The notes under the pieces: generated by a model
Database searches by the model: none
The model's input: only the letters and a program-made list of their open reading frames with translations
What the model was told of the DNA's origin: nothing
Made by a program: the position numbers and the translations under genes
In this document: piece by piece, positions 9,039 through 17,813 of the stretch
Numbering within the stretch: the stretch's first letter is position 1
How the letters are laid out: each line of letters opens with the position of its first letter
Assembly (NCBI GenBank): GCA_018816865.1
Contig: JAHIUW010000038.1
Coordinates: 180,714 to 244,713 of the forward strand
DNA from: Pseudomonadota bacterium
GTDB lineage: Bacteria; Desulfobacterota; Desulfovibrionia; Desulfovibrionales; Desulfovibrionaceae
Reading direction: 5' to 3'
DNA length: 64,000 nt

Positions 9039-10457
9039 ATGACCTCTGAAGAGACATCCCGCCCCTACCGCACCATCTGGCGACTGGCCTGGCCCCAGAC
9101 GCTGATGATGTTCTTCCATTTCTGGATCGGGTTTGCGGACGTCTATGTGGCGGGGCTGCTGAACCGCGAGGTCCAGGCAGCCTTGGGGCTGATCACCTCC
9201 TGCCTGTTCTTTCTGCTGATCATCGCCATTTCCGTGGCCAACGGCTCGGTGGCGGCCATTAGCCAGTCCCTGGGGGCCGGGCGCAGGGTCCGCGCCCGGC
9301 GCTACGTGGGCCTGTGTTTGGAAATCGCGGCGCTGCTCGGATTGATCTTCCTGGTGGGCGGCGTGGCGGCCAAGGACCTCTTGCTGTCCGTGTTGCGCGT
9401 GCCCCCGGAGATCCGGGGCGTGACCACCGAGTTTTTGGACATCTATGCCTTGCTGTTGCCCTCCTACTATCTGCTGCTGATCACCAACGCGGTGTTTCGC
9501 GCGCGCAAGGAGGTGATGATCCCCACGCTGACCATGCTGGTCATCACCGTGGTCAACGCCCTGGCGGACTTCGGCCTGGGCCTGGGGCTGTGGGGCCTGC
9601 CGCGCATGGAGCACCAGGGGCTGGCCTGGGCCACGTTCTGGTCCGTGAGCGCCGGGGCGCTGGTCAACCTGATCGTGCTTTGGCGCAAGGGCCTGCTCAG
9701 GCGTGGGACCTTCCCGCCCCTGCGCTGGATTCGCAAGGCCCTGCCCTACCTGTTCAAGGTGGCCTGGCCTTCGGGGCTGATGCAGATCCTGTGGCAGACC
9801 GGCTATCTGGCGTTGTTCGCCATTGCCGCCAGCCTGCCCTTGAACAGTGTCGACGCCCTGGCGGGCATGACCGCCGGACTGCGCATCGAGTCCATCCTGT
9901 TCCTGGCGGGATTCGCCTTCAACATGACGGCCGCGGTGCTGGTGGGCAACTATCTCGGGGCCGGGGAGCAGGCCATGGCCAAGCGCTTCGGCTACATGAT
10001 CTGGGGTTTCGGCGAGCTCAGCATCGGGCTGTTGACCCTGGTGCTCTGGCAGTTCATGGGACCCATCGCCGCCCTGCTGTCCACCGAGGCCGGGGTGCGG
10101 ATCCAGATCGAGGGCTATCTGTTCTACAACCTGTTGGCCATGCCCTTCACCCTGACCAGCATGATCATCGGCGGCGCCCTGAACGGGGCCGGGGCCACCC
10201 TGTACAACACCGCGGTCTTCGGCGTGACGGTGTGGTGCGTGCGCCTGCCCCTGGCCTGGTACCTGGGGCACGTGGTCATGGCCGAGGCCACGGGCATCTG
10301 GATCGCCATGCTCTGCTCGCAGGCCGTGCAGGCGTCGTTGTTGCTGTGGGTTTATCAATTCAAGGACTGGTCGCGGTTCGGCATGATGCAGAAGCGGGGC
10401 AAGGCTCCGGTTCCGCTGGTGGGGGTCGCGCCCGTTGGTGTGAATCTCAGAAAATGA
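9039..10457 (+). CDS. MATE family efflux transporter
   Basis: Twelve-helix sodium/proton-drug antiporter of 472 residues with two related six-helix halves. N-terminal TIWRLAWPQTLMMFFHFWIGFADVYVAG and the second-half motif GLRIESILFLAGFAFNMTAAVLVGNYLGAG are characteristic. It is divergent from the MacB-like permease and followed after only 7 bases by a DUF2156 gene, so the two are probably co-transcribed. A second, unrelated-looking MATE gene lies at 41371-42753. Start ATG 9039 has only a weak ribosome-binding site (GTGAGC). Confidence 0.9.
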   Translation: MTSEETSRPYRTIWRLAWPQTLMMFFHFWIGFADVYVAGLLNREVQAALGLITSCLFFLLIIAISVANGSVAAISQSLGAGRRVRARRYVGLCLEIAALLGLIFLVGGVAAKDLLLSVLRVPPEIRGVTTEFLDIYALLLPSYYLLLITNAVFRARKEVMIPTLTMLVITVVNALADFGLGLGLWGLPRMEHQGLAWATFWSVSAGALVNLIVLWRKGLLRRGTFPPLRWIRKALPYLFKVAWPSGLMQILWQTGYLALFAIAASLPLNSVDALAGMTAGLRIESILFLAGFAFNMTAAVLVGNYLGAGEQAMAKRFGYMIWGFGELSIGLLTLVLWQFMGPIAALLSTEAGVRIQIEGYLFYNLLAMPFTLTSMIIGGALNGAGATLYNTAVFGVTVWCVRLPLAWYLGHVVMAEATGIWIAMLCSQAVQASLLLWVYQFKDWSRFGMMQKRGKAPVPLVGVAPVGVNLRK

Positions 10458-10464
10458 GGATGCG

Positions 10465-11355
10465 ATGACTATCTGCTCAGGCGCTGATTTCAAGCCCGTC
10501 TCCCTGGACGGGCAGGACGATTATCTCAAACGTTTCGCCCTCTGTCCGCAGAAGGTCTCGGACTATAGCTTCATCAATATCTGGGGCTGGGCCGAACATT
10601 ACGGATTGGAGTGGTATTTCGGTGAGTCCCATGTCTGGCTCAGGCAGACCAAGCCCGAGGTGGTCTACTGGGCGCCCGTGGGTCCGTGGAACGACATGCC
10701 CTGGGAGCAGTGCCCGACCCTGCCCCTGTGCGGTCCCTTCACTCGCGTGCCCGAGAAGCTGGCCCTGATCTGGCAGGATTGTTTCGAGGGCCGGTTGACC
10801 CTGACCGAGGCCCGCCAGCACTGGGACTATGTGTATTCCGTGCCGGAACTGACCTCCCTGGCGGGCAACCGCTTCCATAAGAAGAAGAACCTCCTGAACC
10901 AGTTCAAGAAGACCTACGCCTACCACTATCACTCCATGACCCGCGACTGCGTGGAAGACGTGCTAGATATGCAGATGGACTGGTTGAACTGGCGCGATGC
11001 CGAATCCCGCTCCGTGCTCGCGGCCGAGAATAAGGCCATTAGCCGTGTGCTGCAAAGCTGGGACGACCTGCGCGGCGTGTTTGGCGGGGTCCTTGAGGTG
11101 GACGGTTCCAAGGCCGCCTACACCGTGGGCGAACACCTCTGCGATCAGACCCTGGTCATTCACTTCGAGAAGGGCATGACCCAGTACAAGGGCATCTACC
11201 AGGCCATCAACCAGATGTTCCTGGAAGGCGAGGCCGGGGCTTACGAGTTGGTGAACCGCGAGCAGGACCTGGGCGACCCTGGCCTGCGCAAGGCCAAGGA
11301 ATCCTACAACCCCGTCGAGTATCAGAAGAAATTTGAGGTCGCCCTCGCGCCCTGA
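10465..11355 (+). CDS. DUF2156 (phosphatidylglycerol lysyltransferase C-terminal-like, GNAT fold) protein
   Basis: 296 residues. The pattern SDYSFINIWGW near residue 31, the GNRFHKKKNLLNQF block near residue 135 and the YKGIYQAINQMFLEGE / REQDLGDPGLRKAKESYNP end are typical of stand-alone DUF2156 proteins related to the soluble domain of MprF. No membrane segments are seen. The family is thought to be acyl- or aminoacyl-transferase-like, but the substrate is unknown. ATG 10465 follows the MATE stop by 7 bases. A strong terminator follows at 11411. Confidence 0.85.
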   Translation: MTICSGADFKPVSLDGQDDYLKRFALCPQKVSDYSFINIWGWAEHYGLEWYFGESHVWLRQTKPEVVYWAPVGPWNDMPWEQCPTLPLCGPFTRVPEKLALIWQDCFEGRLTLTEARQHWDYVYSVPELTSLAGNRFHKKKNLLNQFKKTYAYHYHSMTRDCVEDVLDMQMDWLNWRDAESRSVLAAENKAISRVLQSWDDLRGVFGGVLEVDGSKAAYTVGEHLCDQTLVIHFEKGMTQYKGIYQAINQMFLEGEAGAYELVNREQDLGDPGLRKAKESYNPVEYQKKFEVALAP

Positions 11356-11410
11356 ACGTCGCGCCCAGAGCTCATGACCGTTTGCTGCCCGCAGGGCGGC
11401 AGGTGCGGTG

Positions 11411-11452
11411 CACAGGCCCGCCCCGCAGGGGGCGGGCCTGTGGCGTTTTGCT
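11411..11452 (+). terminator. Rho-independent terminator after the MATE-DUF2156 unit
   Basis: Perfect 14-bp GC-rich stem (11411-11424 with 11429-11442), GCAG loop, then GCGTTTTGCT on the plus strand. It also lies beyond the end of the leftward metal operon. Confidence 0.85.
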
Positions 11453-11487
11453 TCGGGGTGCTCTGGCCGTTGTCGTTGCGGGGCGGC

Positions 11488-12102
11488 TTAGCCTTTGTCC
11501 AGGCGGGCGGTGAGCAGGTAGCCCAACTCGTCGTCCAGCAGGGCCTGAATCTTGAATCCCGCCCCGTGCAGCAGGGACCGCATCGCCTCGGGGGCAGGCA
11601 TCAGGTCATGTTCTACGGCGGTGCCCGCCTTGCGGTGGTGGTCGTTGATGGTCTGGGAATTGATGAAGTGATGGATGACGAGCTGCCCGCCGGGCCGCAG
11701 GGCCAGGGCCATGCGCCCCAAGGCCGCGGGTATGTCCTCGAAGTGCGGCAGGACCTGATGGCAGAGGGCGATATCGGTGCTGTTTTGCTCCAGGGGGAGG
11801 TGCTCCAGGGTGCCGACCCGCACCGTGGCGTTGGGAAAAACGGCGATGCGCTGCTGGGCTACCCTGATCATTTCGGGGCTGATGTCCATACCCAGGACAT
11901 GGCCTTTGGGGCCCACCTTACGGGCGAGTTCGGCGGTGAGGCGGCCTGTACCGCAGCCGGGTTCAAGCACCGTGCACCCGGCAAGGGGGTCGGTGTGTGC
12001 AAACAAGCGTTCCAGCTTGGGGGCCTCGTCCTGGCCGTAGTCGGCGGCGGCCCAGGGGGCCTGGGCCTGGGCATCGAAAAATCTCGTTTTGTCAGCGTAC
12101 AT
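11488..12102 (-). CDS. Class I SAM-dependent methyltransferase, last gene of the metal-type ABC operon
   Basis: 204 residues with motif I VLEPGCGTGRLTAELA (near residue 47), an acidic loop MDISPEMIRVAQ, and CHQVLPHFEDIPAALGRMALALRPGGQLVIHHF, i.e. a complete methyltransferase-11 fold. The first codons overlap the last 11 bases of the permease gene, and GGAG lies at the proper distance, so translation is coupled to the transporter. The N-terminus (ADKTRFFDAQAQAPWAAADYGQDEAPKLERLF) is reminiscent of methyltransferases found with metal or tetrapyrrole genes, but the substrate is not recognisable. Confidence 0.85.
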   Translation of the reverse strand: MYADKTRFFDAQAQAPWAAADYGQDEAPKLERLFAHTDPLAGCTVLEPGCGTGRLTAELARKVGPKGHVLGMDISPEMIRVAQQRIAVFPNATVRVGTLEHLPLEQNSTDIALCHQVLPHFEDIPAALGRMALALRPGGQLVIHHFINSQTINDHHRKAGTAVEHDLMPAPEAMRSLLHGAGFKIQALLDDELGYLLTARLDKG

Positions 12103-12988
12103 GGGGTTTCTCCGGTGTGATGGGGGCGACCATCTGGGCGCCCTGGGAAAAGCTAAGCGAGAATTTCTGGCGGCGGGTCAGGCCTTTTTTCTTGGGCGAG
12201 AACAAGGTGCAGACCACGAACAGGGCCGTGGAGAGGATCACGATGACCGCGCCCGAGGGGATGTCGAAGTAGTAGGATGCCAGCAGACCTCCCCAGCACG
12301 AAAAAACACCGAAGACCCCCGCCAGGATGAAGATGCGTTTCAAGTCGTAGGACAGCTGGTAGGCAGCTGCGGCGGGGTTGATGATCAGGCTGAAGATCAG
12401 CAGCCCACCGATGCTGCGCAAGGCCGCCGTGACCGTGGCCCCGGTGGCAAAAAGCATGGCGTAGTAGATCGCCGTGGCCGGGACCCCGGTGGCCAGGGCC
12501 ACGCTGCGATGGCAGAGCACGGCCCGGACCTCCTTGAAGAACAGGCCCAGCCCCGCCAGCAAGGCGATGGTCACGACGCCCATGACCCACAGGTCCAGCG
12601 CTCTAACGGTCAGGATGCTGCCCCAGAACAGGTTCATGGCCTGGGACTTGGGGCCGGGCATCAGCCCGATGAACAGGAAGGCCAGTCCGAGCATGGCCGA
12701 GAACACGATGCCCACCACGGTCTCCGGGGCAAAGTCGGCCCGGTCCGAGAGGGGGCCGATGAGCCCCGCCACCCCCAGGCTGAAGACAAAGGCCATGGCC
12801 AGGCCATCCGTGCCCAACAGCATGCCCAGCAGGGCCCCGGCCAGGGCGGCGTGGGCCATGCACGTGCCGATGGCCGTGATGCGTAAGGTGACCACCAGCA
12901 CCCCGGCCACGGCGCAGGAGACCCCGCCCAACAGCCCCGCCAGAAAGGCCTTTTGCATGAAGCCGTAGTGCAGGATCGAAAAGTCCAT
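12092..12988 (-). CDS. Metal-type (ZnuB/ABC-3) ABC transporter permease
   Basis: About eight hydrophobic helices in 298 residues. Typical ABC-3 features are MQKAFLAGLLGGVSCAVAGVLVVTLRITAIG.. at the N-terminus with the conserved HAALAG stretch, and ALRSIGGLLIFSLIINPAAAAYQL near residue 215, as in ZnuB/MntB/TroC. ATG 12988 follows AGGGGG by five bases; the 66-base in-frame extension upstream overlaps the ATPase gene and lacks a ribosome-binding site. Its 3' end overlaps the downstream methyltransferase. Confidence 0.9.
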   Translation of the reverse strand: MDFSILHYGFMQKAFLAGLLGGVSCAVAGVLVVTLRITAIGTCMAHAALAGALLGMLLGTDGLAMAFVFSLGVAGLIGPLSDRADFAPETVVGIVFSAMLGLAFLFIGLMPGPKSQAMNLFWGSILTVRALDLWVMGVVTIALLAGLGLFFKEVRAVLCHRSVALATGVPATAIYYAMLFATGATVTAALRSIGGLLIFSLIINPAAAAYQLSYDLKRIFILAGVFGVFSCWGGLLASYYFDIPSGAVIVILSTALFVVCTLFSPKKKGLTRRQKFSLSFSQGAQMVAPITPEKPHVR

Positions 12989-12998
12989 GTGATTCCCC

Positions 12999-13826
12999 CT
13001 AATAGCAGATATGCCGTCGGCCATTGATTTCGGCGATGTGGATGTCCGTGCCATAGAGTCCGGAGAGACGGGCCTCGTCCACGGCTTGTTCCGAGGGGCC
13101 TTCCCAGAGCAGCTGGCCGTTCTTCATGCAGGCGATGCGGTTGCAGACCTCGGGCAGGGTGTTCAGGTCGTGGGTCACGATCAGGCTGGTCAGGGAGAAC
13201 CTGAGGTGCAACTCCTGCACCAGCCCCAGGATCTCGCGCTGGGCCTGCCAGTCCAGGGAGGCCGTGGGCTCGTCCAGCAGCAGGATGCGCGGCTGTTGCA
13301 ACAGCGCTCTGGCAATGGCTACGCGTTGGCGCTCCCCGCCGGACAGATGCCCCAGGGGTCGGTCGGCCAGCGGTTCCAGCCCCACAAGTCCCATCAGTTC
13401 TTCGGCCCTGTCGCGGAAGGACTGCGGCACTTTACGCACCAGGCCCACGATGCCGTAGCAGCCCGAGAGGATGGATTCGCGCACGGAGATGGGCAGCAGG
13501 GGGTCGATGTCCTGTTGCTGGGCCACATAGCCGATGCTCTTGCGCAGTTGGCCCGCGCTGCGGGCGTCCACGCGTTGCCCCAGGGCCGTGACCGTGCCGC
13601 CCACGACGCGCCCCAGGCCGTTGAGCACAGTGAGCATGGTGGTCTTGCCCGCGCCGTTGGGGCCGATGACCCCCAGAAAATCCCCGAAGTTGAGGCTTAA
13701 GTTGATCCCGCGCATGGCCACGTGCCGCCCGTAGGCTGCGCTGACGTTGTCCAGGCGGATGACCTCGCCCTCAAGCTGAATCCCCGATTCTGCCATGGTT
13801 TCTTTGCCAAGCGGGTCTGTGGTCAT
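12999..13826 (-). CDS. Metal-type ABC transporter ATP-binding protein (ZnuC-like)
   Basis: 275 residues. Walker A GPNGAGKTT (near residue 55), a Q-loop followed by QQQDIDPLLPISVRESI (a diagnostic phrase of metal ABC ATPases), signature LSGGERQRVAIARALLQQP, Walker B ILLLDEP and the switch THDLN. Start ATG 13826 overlaps the stop of the binding-protein gene (ATGA). An internal ATG at 13796 is the alternative. It energises the permease at 12092-12988. Confidence 0.92.
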   Translation of the reverse strand: MTTDPLGKETMAESGIQLEGEVIRLDNVSAAYGRHVAMRGINLSLNFGDFLGVIGPNGAGKTTMLTVLNGLGRVVGGTVTALGQRVDARSAGQLRKSIGYVAQQQDIDPLLPISVRESILSGCYGIVGLVRKVPQSFRDRAEELMGLVGLEPLADRPLGHLSGGERQRVAIARALLQQPRILLLDEPTASLDWQAQREILGLVQELHLRFSLTSLIVTHDLNTLPEVCNRIACMKNGQLLWEGPSEQAVDEARLSGLYGTDIHIAEINGRRHICY

Positions 13827-14659
13827 GGGCTGCTCAGATGCCCGTTCAGGGCCTCCAGCAGGAATTGAGCATTGATCCGCAGCGCGTCTTCCCAGGTCTC
13901 GGTCTGCGGGAATCCGCCGGGGAAATTGGAGAGAACCACGCGCCGGGCGGCAAGCTCTTCGGCCAGCCCCTGACCGCCGTCGCCACTTTGCAGGTTGTCG
14001 ACAACCAGGACGGCTCCGCCGCTTCTGCCCTGGTCAACGATCCGGGCCAGCTGCTCCGGGGTCATGTCGCCGGGGCGGTCGAAGACCGCGGCCACGGGGA
14101 ATCCGGCCCAGCGGATGAGCCCTTCCTGCATCCGGGCGCAGGCCACGGGATGGTGTGCTGCTCCCGCCTCCTGGAACTGGGTCCTGAGCTGCTTGTCCAA
14201 GGCCTGGATTCGCACCATGCGTCGTGCAGCGGCGCTGCGGATAGCCGGCGCACGGTTCGGGGTGAGGCTGGACAGCTGGTCGCCCAGGGCCAAGGTGTAT
14301 CCGGCCTGGACTGCGGGCACCATGGGGTTGCCCGGCTCGTCCACGATCTCCACGCGCAGCTTGGTGTTGGCTGTGGCCTGCACCAGGGTGCGCATGTTCT
14401 CCAGGTCCTGTTGCCAGGGGTGCAGGAACAGGGCATCGGCCCGTTGCAGGAGCACCAGGTCCCCTGGGCGCAGGTCGTAGTGCCCGGGGCAGGCGCCGCC
14501 CGGGATCATGGTCCGGATCTCGGCCTCGGGGCAGAGGTCGCGCAGGATGTCCGCCAGATGGGTGGTCCCGGCCAGCAGCCGCAGGGGGTGTTCCTGGGCC
14601 TGGGCGGGCAGGGCCAGCACCAGGCAGAGCAGTAAGCCGGAAATCAGGCGCATGATCAT
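13823..14659 (-). CDS. Metal-type ABC substrate-binding protein (ZnuA-like) with atypical ligand region
   Basis: 278 residues with a Sec signal (MRLISGLLLCLVLALPAQAQ). The mature start RLLAGTTHLADILRDLCPEAEIRTMIPGG aligns with the cluster A-I metal-binding proteins, but where ZnuA has a DPHxYEP segment this protein has ACPGHYDLRPGD, and there is no His/Asp-rich loop. Other histidines occur only at THLAD, FLHPWQ and AAHHPVA. The usual three-histidine zinc site is therefore not evident. Start ATG 14659 overlaps the stop of the upstream methyltransferase (ATGA), though ATG 14653 (MRLIS) is also possible. A metal chelate or another ligand is as plausible as free zinc. Confidence 0.82.
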   Translation of the reverse strand: MIMRLISGLLLCLVLALPAQAQEHPLRLLAGTTHLADILRDLCPEAEIRTMIPGGACPGHYDLRPGDLVLLQRADALFLHPWQQDLENMRTLVQATANTKLRVEIVDEPGNPMVPAVQAGYTLALGDQLSSLTPNRAPAIRSAAARRMVRIQALDKQLRTQFQEAGAAHHPVACARMQEGLIRWAGFPVAAVFDRPGDMTPEQLARIVDQGRSGGAVLVVDNLQSGDGGQGLAEELAARRVVLSNFPGGFPQTETWEDALRINAQFLLEALNGHLSSP

Positions 14660-15756
14660 AACTGTTTCCCCAGGGCGTGACTGGATTGGCGCTTGCGGGC
14701 CACGATCAGCTGCGAGTCCAGACGGTCGCCCATCTTGCCCAGACGGCCCAGGGCGAACTCGTGGACTCCGGCAATACGCAGGATGTCATAGTTTTCGGCC
14801 AGGTAGTGCAGGATTTCCTCGTGGGCCAGGTCGTTCTTGAAACGATAGATATGGGGCTCCTTGTCCACTCCGGGGAAGACGGTCATGGCCCATTCCAGGT
14901 CCAGCAAGGGGTTCTTGGAACCCTCATCCTTGGCGTAGTAGGCGTGTTTGGTGATGAACAGGCCCCCGGGCTTCAAGGCTGCATGGACCTTGTCCAGCAG
15001 GGCGCGCGACTTGCCGCCCGGGTTATACGACAGGAGCACGGCGTCGTAGTCCTCGCCAATGGGGTCCGTGAACTGGTTGCCCGTCGCAAAGCTCAGCCGT
15101 CCGTCGCCGAACAGTTCGGAATACCGGGTGGCGGCCTCGGCCATTCCGGGCAGATCGAAGATCGTGGCCCGCAGCTTGGGGTTGCGTTGGCACAGGGCCA
15201 GGGAATAGAGGCCATGCCCTCCGCCCAGATCCAGCAGGGTGCGGACCTGGCTGAACTCCAGGACCCCGCAGAGGATGTCCGTGGTCTTTTGCAACTCGCC
15301 TGTCAGGGTCTCGGCGGCCAGGGCGTGGATGAAATCCCCGGCAAAGGCATTGCCGCCCTCGTGCTTGGCGGGGCCTGTGTGCAGCATTTCCTCCAGTTGC
15401 TCCCATGGTGCGAGGCTGGCCTGGACACAGGAAACAACGCTGCCCTGGTACAGGGGCGAGGATCGCCGCAGGAAGGTCTGGACGAGCCCGGTGTTGTGAT
15501 ACTCCGAGTCCTTCTTTTCCAGGAGGCCCATCTCGGCCAGGACCCGGCACAGGGCAAGGGTCAGGCCCGGATCGAGGCCCAACTTCTGCGCCAGTTGCGT
15601 TGCCGACAGGCCCTGCTCGAGTTGTTCGAACAGCCCGCTGGAGAGCGCTACCCTCAGGGCCTGGAGCTGTTTATAGCCGGACTCGGCATCGTGGACCAGG
15701 CGATAGAGAACGCTGGCGTCCTGGGCGGCGGGGATGGGTTGTGGCAGTGCGGACAT
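14656..15756 (-). CDS. Dimeric SAM-dependent O-methyltransferase-like protein in the TonB/ABC operon
   Basis: 366 residues: an N-terminal winged-helix dimerisation domain (about 20-110, SGLFEQLEQGLSATQLAQKLGLD) and a C-terminal methyltransferase-2 domain with LLDLGGGHGLYSLALCQ (near residue 175), FDLPGMAEAA and ALLDKVHAALKPGGLFITKHA. This is the architecture of plant-type/hydroxyneurosporene O-methyltransferases, which methylate small molecules such as phenols. AGGAG precedes ATG 15756. A 59-base gap holding a hairpin separates it from the receptor gene, while it overlaps the binding-protein gene by 4 bases. Placement inside a receptor/ABC operon suggests that it acts on an imported or exported ligand (inference). 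Confidence 0.85.
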   Translation of the reverse strand: MSALPQPIPAAQDASVLYRLVHDAESGYKQLQALRVALSSGLFEQLEQGLSATQLAQKLGLDPGLTLALCRVLAEMGLLEKKDSEYHNTGLVQTFLRRSSPLYQGSVVSCVQASLAPWEQLEEMLHTGPAKHEGGNAFAGDFIHALAAETLTGELQKTTDILCGVLEFSQVRTLLDLGGGHGLYSLALCQRNPKLRATIFDLPGMAEAATRYSELFGDGRLSFATGNQFTDPIGEDYDAVLLSYNPGGKSRALLDKVHAALKPGGLFITKHAYYAKDEGSKNPLLDLEWAMTVFPGVDKEPHIYRFKNDLAHEEILHYLAENYDILRIAGVHEFALGRLGKMGDRLDSQLIVARKRQSSHALGKQL

Positions 15757-15774
15757 GTGGCTCCTGGATTGCTG

Positions 15775-15803
15775 GGCGCGGCGCACATGGTCAGCGCCGC
15801 GCC
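15775..15803 (-). other. Intercistronic hairpin between receptor and methyltransferase genes
   Basis: Perfect 10-bp stem GGCGCGGCGC / GCGCCGCGCC with a 9-base loop fills half of the 59-base gap and has no T-tract. It could protect the receptor mRNA 3' end or attenuate the downstream genes, giving more receptor than transporter. Confidence 0.6.
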
Positions 15804-15815
15804 TAGGGGTGTTCA

Positions 15816-17747
15816 TCAGAAGGTCAGCTTGACGCCCAGCATGCCGTTGATGCCCGGCATGGAGTAGTTGGGCTTGTACTCGTAGTCCTCGTCGGTCAGG
15901 TTCTGCACCAGGGCGTACAGTTCGCCCTGGGCGTCCCAGTCCTCGAGGTAGAAGGTCCAACCCAGCCGGGAGTTGACCAGGAAGTGCTCGTCCACCTTTG
16001 CGGTGTTCGCGGCCCCGGCCCTTCTGATCTGGCTGAGGGCGTACATGTCCGAGACGTATTCGCAATCCAGGGAGAGATTGAAGTCCTCCAGGAACCGCCA
16101 GTTGAGCCCGGCGCTGACCGTGGTCTCGGGGACGTAGGGCATGTCGCTCGGGTTGGCGTCCTGGAGGGTCAGCCCGGCAAACAGGGACAGGTCCGCGGTC
16201 GGGGTCACGGTGATCGAGGCCTCGAAGCCTTCGAGGTCGAATTTCTCGGTGTTGGTCCAGACCGGCCCGGGGAAGGAAAAGACGTAGCGGTTCTTGCCGT
16301 CGTCGTGGAAGTAGGTCAGGTCGGCCTGCACCAAATCCCCGAATTTGTGACTGATGCCGATCTCGGTGTGTTCGACCTCTTCGGGTTCGATGTCCTGCCA
16401 TTGGGCGGCCGGGAAGATGGCGATGACGTCCTGCCCGGGATAGGAGATGCCCTTGGCGTAGGACGCGTGAAGCTCCGTGCTGCCGTACCCGGCGACGAGG
16501 CCTGCGTGGGGCGCGGCCTTGCTGTCGAAACGGTTGTGCTCGTACAGACGCACCCCGGCAGAGGGGGTGATGTGCCAACCCTCGGCCTCGCCGATCAGGT
16601 AGCTGCTGGCCACATAGGGCATGGTCAGCGAGAACGTGGGCATTAGAATCGAGGATTCGCCACCGGCGTCCGTGGTGTTGCGGATGTTGCCGTCCCACCA
16701 TTGCTGGTCCAGGCCCATGGTGATCTCGAAGCCTTCGCTCAGCTTGAACTGTTCCCTGGCCTTGAAGCCCCAGAACCAGAAGTCGTTGAGGCAGTCGTCA
16801 GCGGCGCCGGCTTGGTTCCGCCAGTAACCTTCCCCTGCGTTGGCGAAGAACTTGAGTTCGCCATTGGCCTTGGCGAAGTCATTGGCGAAGGTCAGGGCGG
16901 CCAGGCGCATGCGGGTTTCGTAGGTGCCTTGACTCTGGGCCGAGTTGTCGTCCGGACCCGGGTCGTCGGCGGTGTTGTCCACGCCCAGGGCGAACATCCG
17001 TGCTTCCCAGTGGTCGTTGAGCTTCAGGCCGGTGTTGCCGAATAGGCTGAACTGCCGTCCGTCGGCATTGGCCCGGTGGCCGTCGGAGCGGCGGAAGCCC
17101 TGGCCCAGGTAGTAGTCGAAGTCGTCGATGCGTCCCCCATGCTCCAGGGACTGGTTGACGGTGCCATAGCTGCCCGCGGCGGCCTCCACGGTGGTGGTTG
17201 TGCCTTCGCCTTGCATGCGCTTGGGAATGATGTTGATGGCCGAGAAGGTGTCTCCGAAGCGGTTGGGCTGGGGCCCCTTGATGACCTCGATGGACTGGGC
17301 CGGGTCGATGGGCAGCAAGTCGATGAGCGGGTGGTTCCACAAGCCCATGTAGGCCGGGACTCCGTCGATGAAGGTCTTGATCTCCGAGCCGGGTCGGCTG
17401 GAGCCCATGCCACGGATGAATATGGCTCCACCCTCGCCGCCGCCAAAGGCCCCCACGGGGTTGTAGCGGGTGATGGTCACGCCCGGAGTGCGCCTCAGGG
17501 CGGAGCTCAAGTCCATGGCCCCCAGGTTGTCCATCTGTTCCTCGCTGACCACCGAGGAGGTCGCGCCGTAGCGGTCCACTTTGTTGCCCTGGAGAATGGG
17601 CGTGGCGATGACCTTCAACTCCTCGAGTTCGACGCTTTGGGAGGTGTCAGGTGTGGTCTCAGGCGTCGTGTCGGCTGCCTGGGCGGCGGTGGTCAGGAAC
17701 AAGACCGCAGTAGCGAATGCCAGGGCGGTCAGCCAAGAAGCTTTCAT
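15816..17747 (-). CDS. TonB-dependent outer-membrane receptor
   Basis: 643 residues. Signal peptide 1-25 (KASWLTALAFATAVLFLTTAAQA), a TonB-box-like ELKVIATP near residue 44, a plug domain (MDLSSALRRTPGVTITRYNP, IFIRGMGS, IEVIKGPQ) and a C-terminal 22-strand barrel ending in LGVKLTF with the terminal phenylalanine needed for outer-membrane assembly. It takes up large or scarce ligands such as metal chelates. ATG 17747 is preferred over the GTG 12 bases upstream because GTGGGG then serves as ribosome-binding site. It is the first gene of the leftward operon and divergent from its own tonB. Confidence 0.93.
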   Translation of the reverse strand: MKASWLTALAFATAVLFLTTAAQAADTTPETTPDTSQSVELEELKVIATPILQGNKVDRYGATSSVVSEEQMDNLGAMDLSSALRRTPGVTITRYNPVGAFGGGEGGAIFIRGMGSSRPGSEIKTFIDGVPAYMGLWNHPLIDLLPIDPAQSIEVIKGPQPNRFGDTFSAINIIPKRMQGEGTTTTVEAAAGSYGTVNQSLEHGGRIDDFDYYLGQGFRRSDGHRANADGRQFSLFGNTGLKLNDHWEARMFALGVDNTADDPGPDDNSAQSQGTYETRMRLAALTFANDFAKANGELKFFANAGEGYWRNQAGAADDCLNDFWFWGFKAREQFKLSEGFEITMGLDQQWWDGNIRNTTDAGGESSILMPTFSLTMPYVASSYLIGEAEGWHITPSAGVRLYEHNRFDSKAAPHAGLVAGYGSTELHASYAKGISYPGQDVIAIFPAAQWQDIEPEEVEHTEIGISHKFGDLVQADLTYFHDDGKNRYVFSFPGPVWTNTEKFDLEGFEASITVTPTADLSLFAGLTLQDANPSDMPYVPETTVSAGLNWRFLEDFNLSLDCEYVSDMYALSQIRRAGAANTAKVDEHFLVNSRLGWTFYLEDWDAQGELYALVQNLTDEDYEYKPNYSMPGINGMLGVKLTF

Positions 17748-17813
17748 CGTAAACCCCACTGAAATGCTTAGATTTGTTTAGATGTAACGCGGAAGTCGGG
17801 TAACACGAATTAA

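Noticed and set aside
8997..10493. 498-codon minus-strand open frame opposite the MATE gene
   Set aside because: Same antisense artefact; the plus-strand protein has twelve helices and family motifs.
14656..16701. Possible fusion of the methyltransferase with an upstream 315-residue extension
   Set aside because: The extension overlaps the receptor gene in another frame; a good ribosome-binding site precedes ATG 15756.
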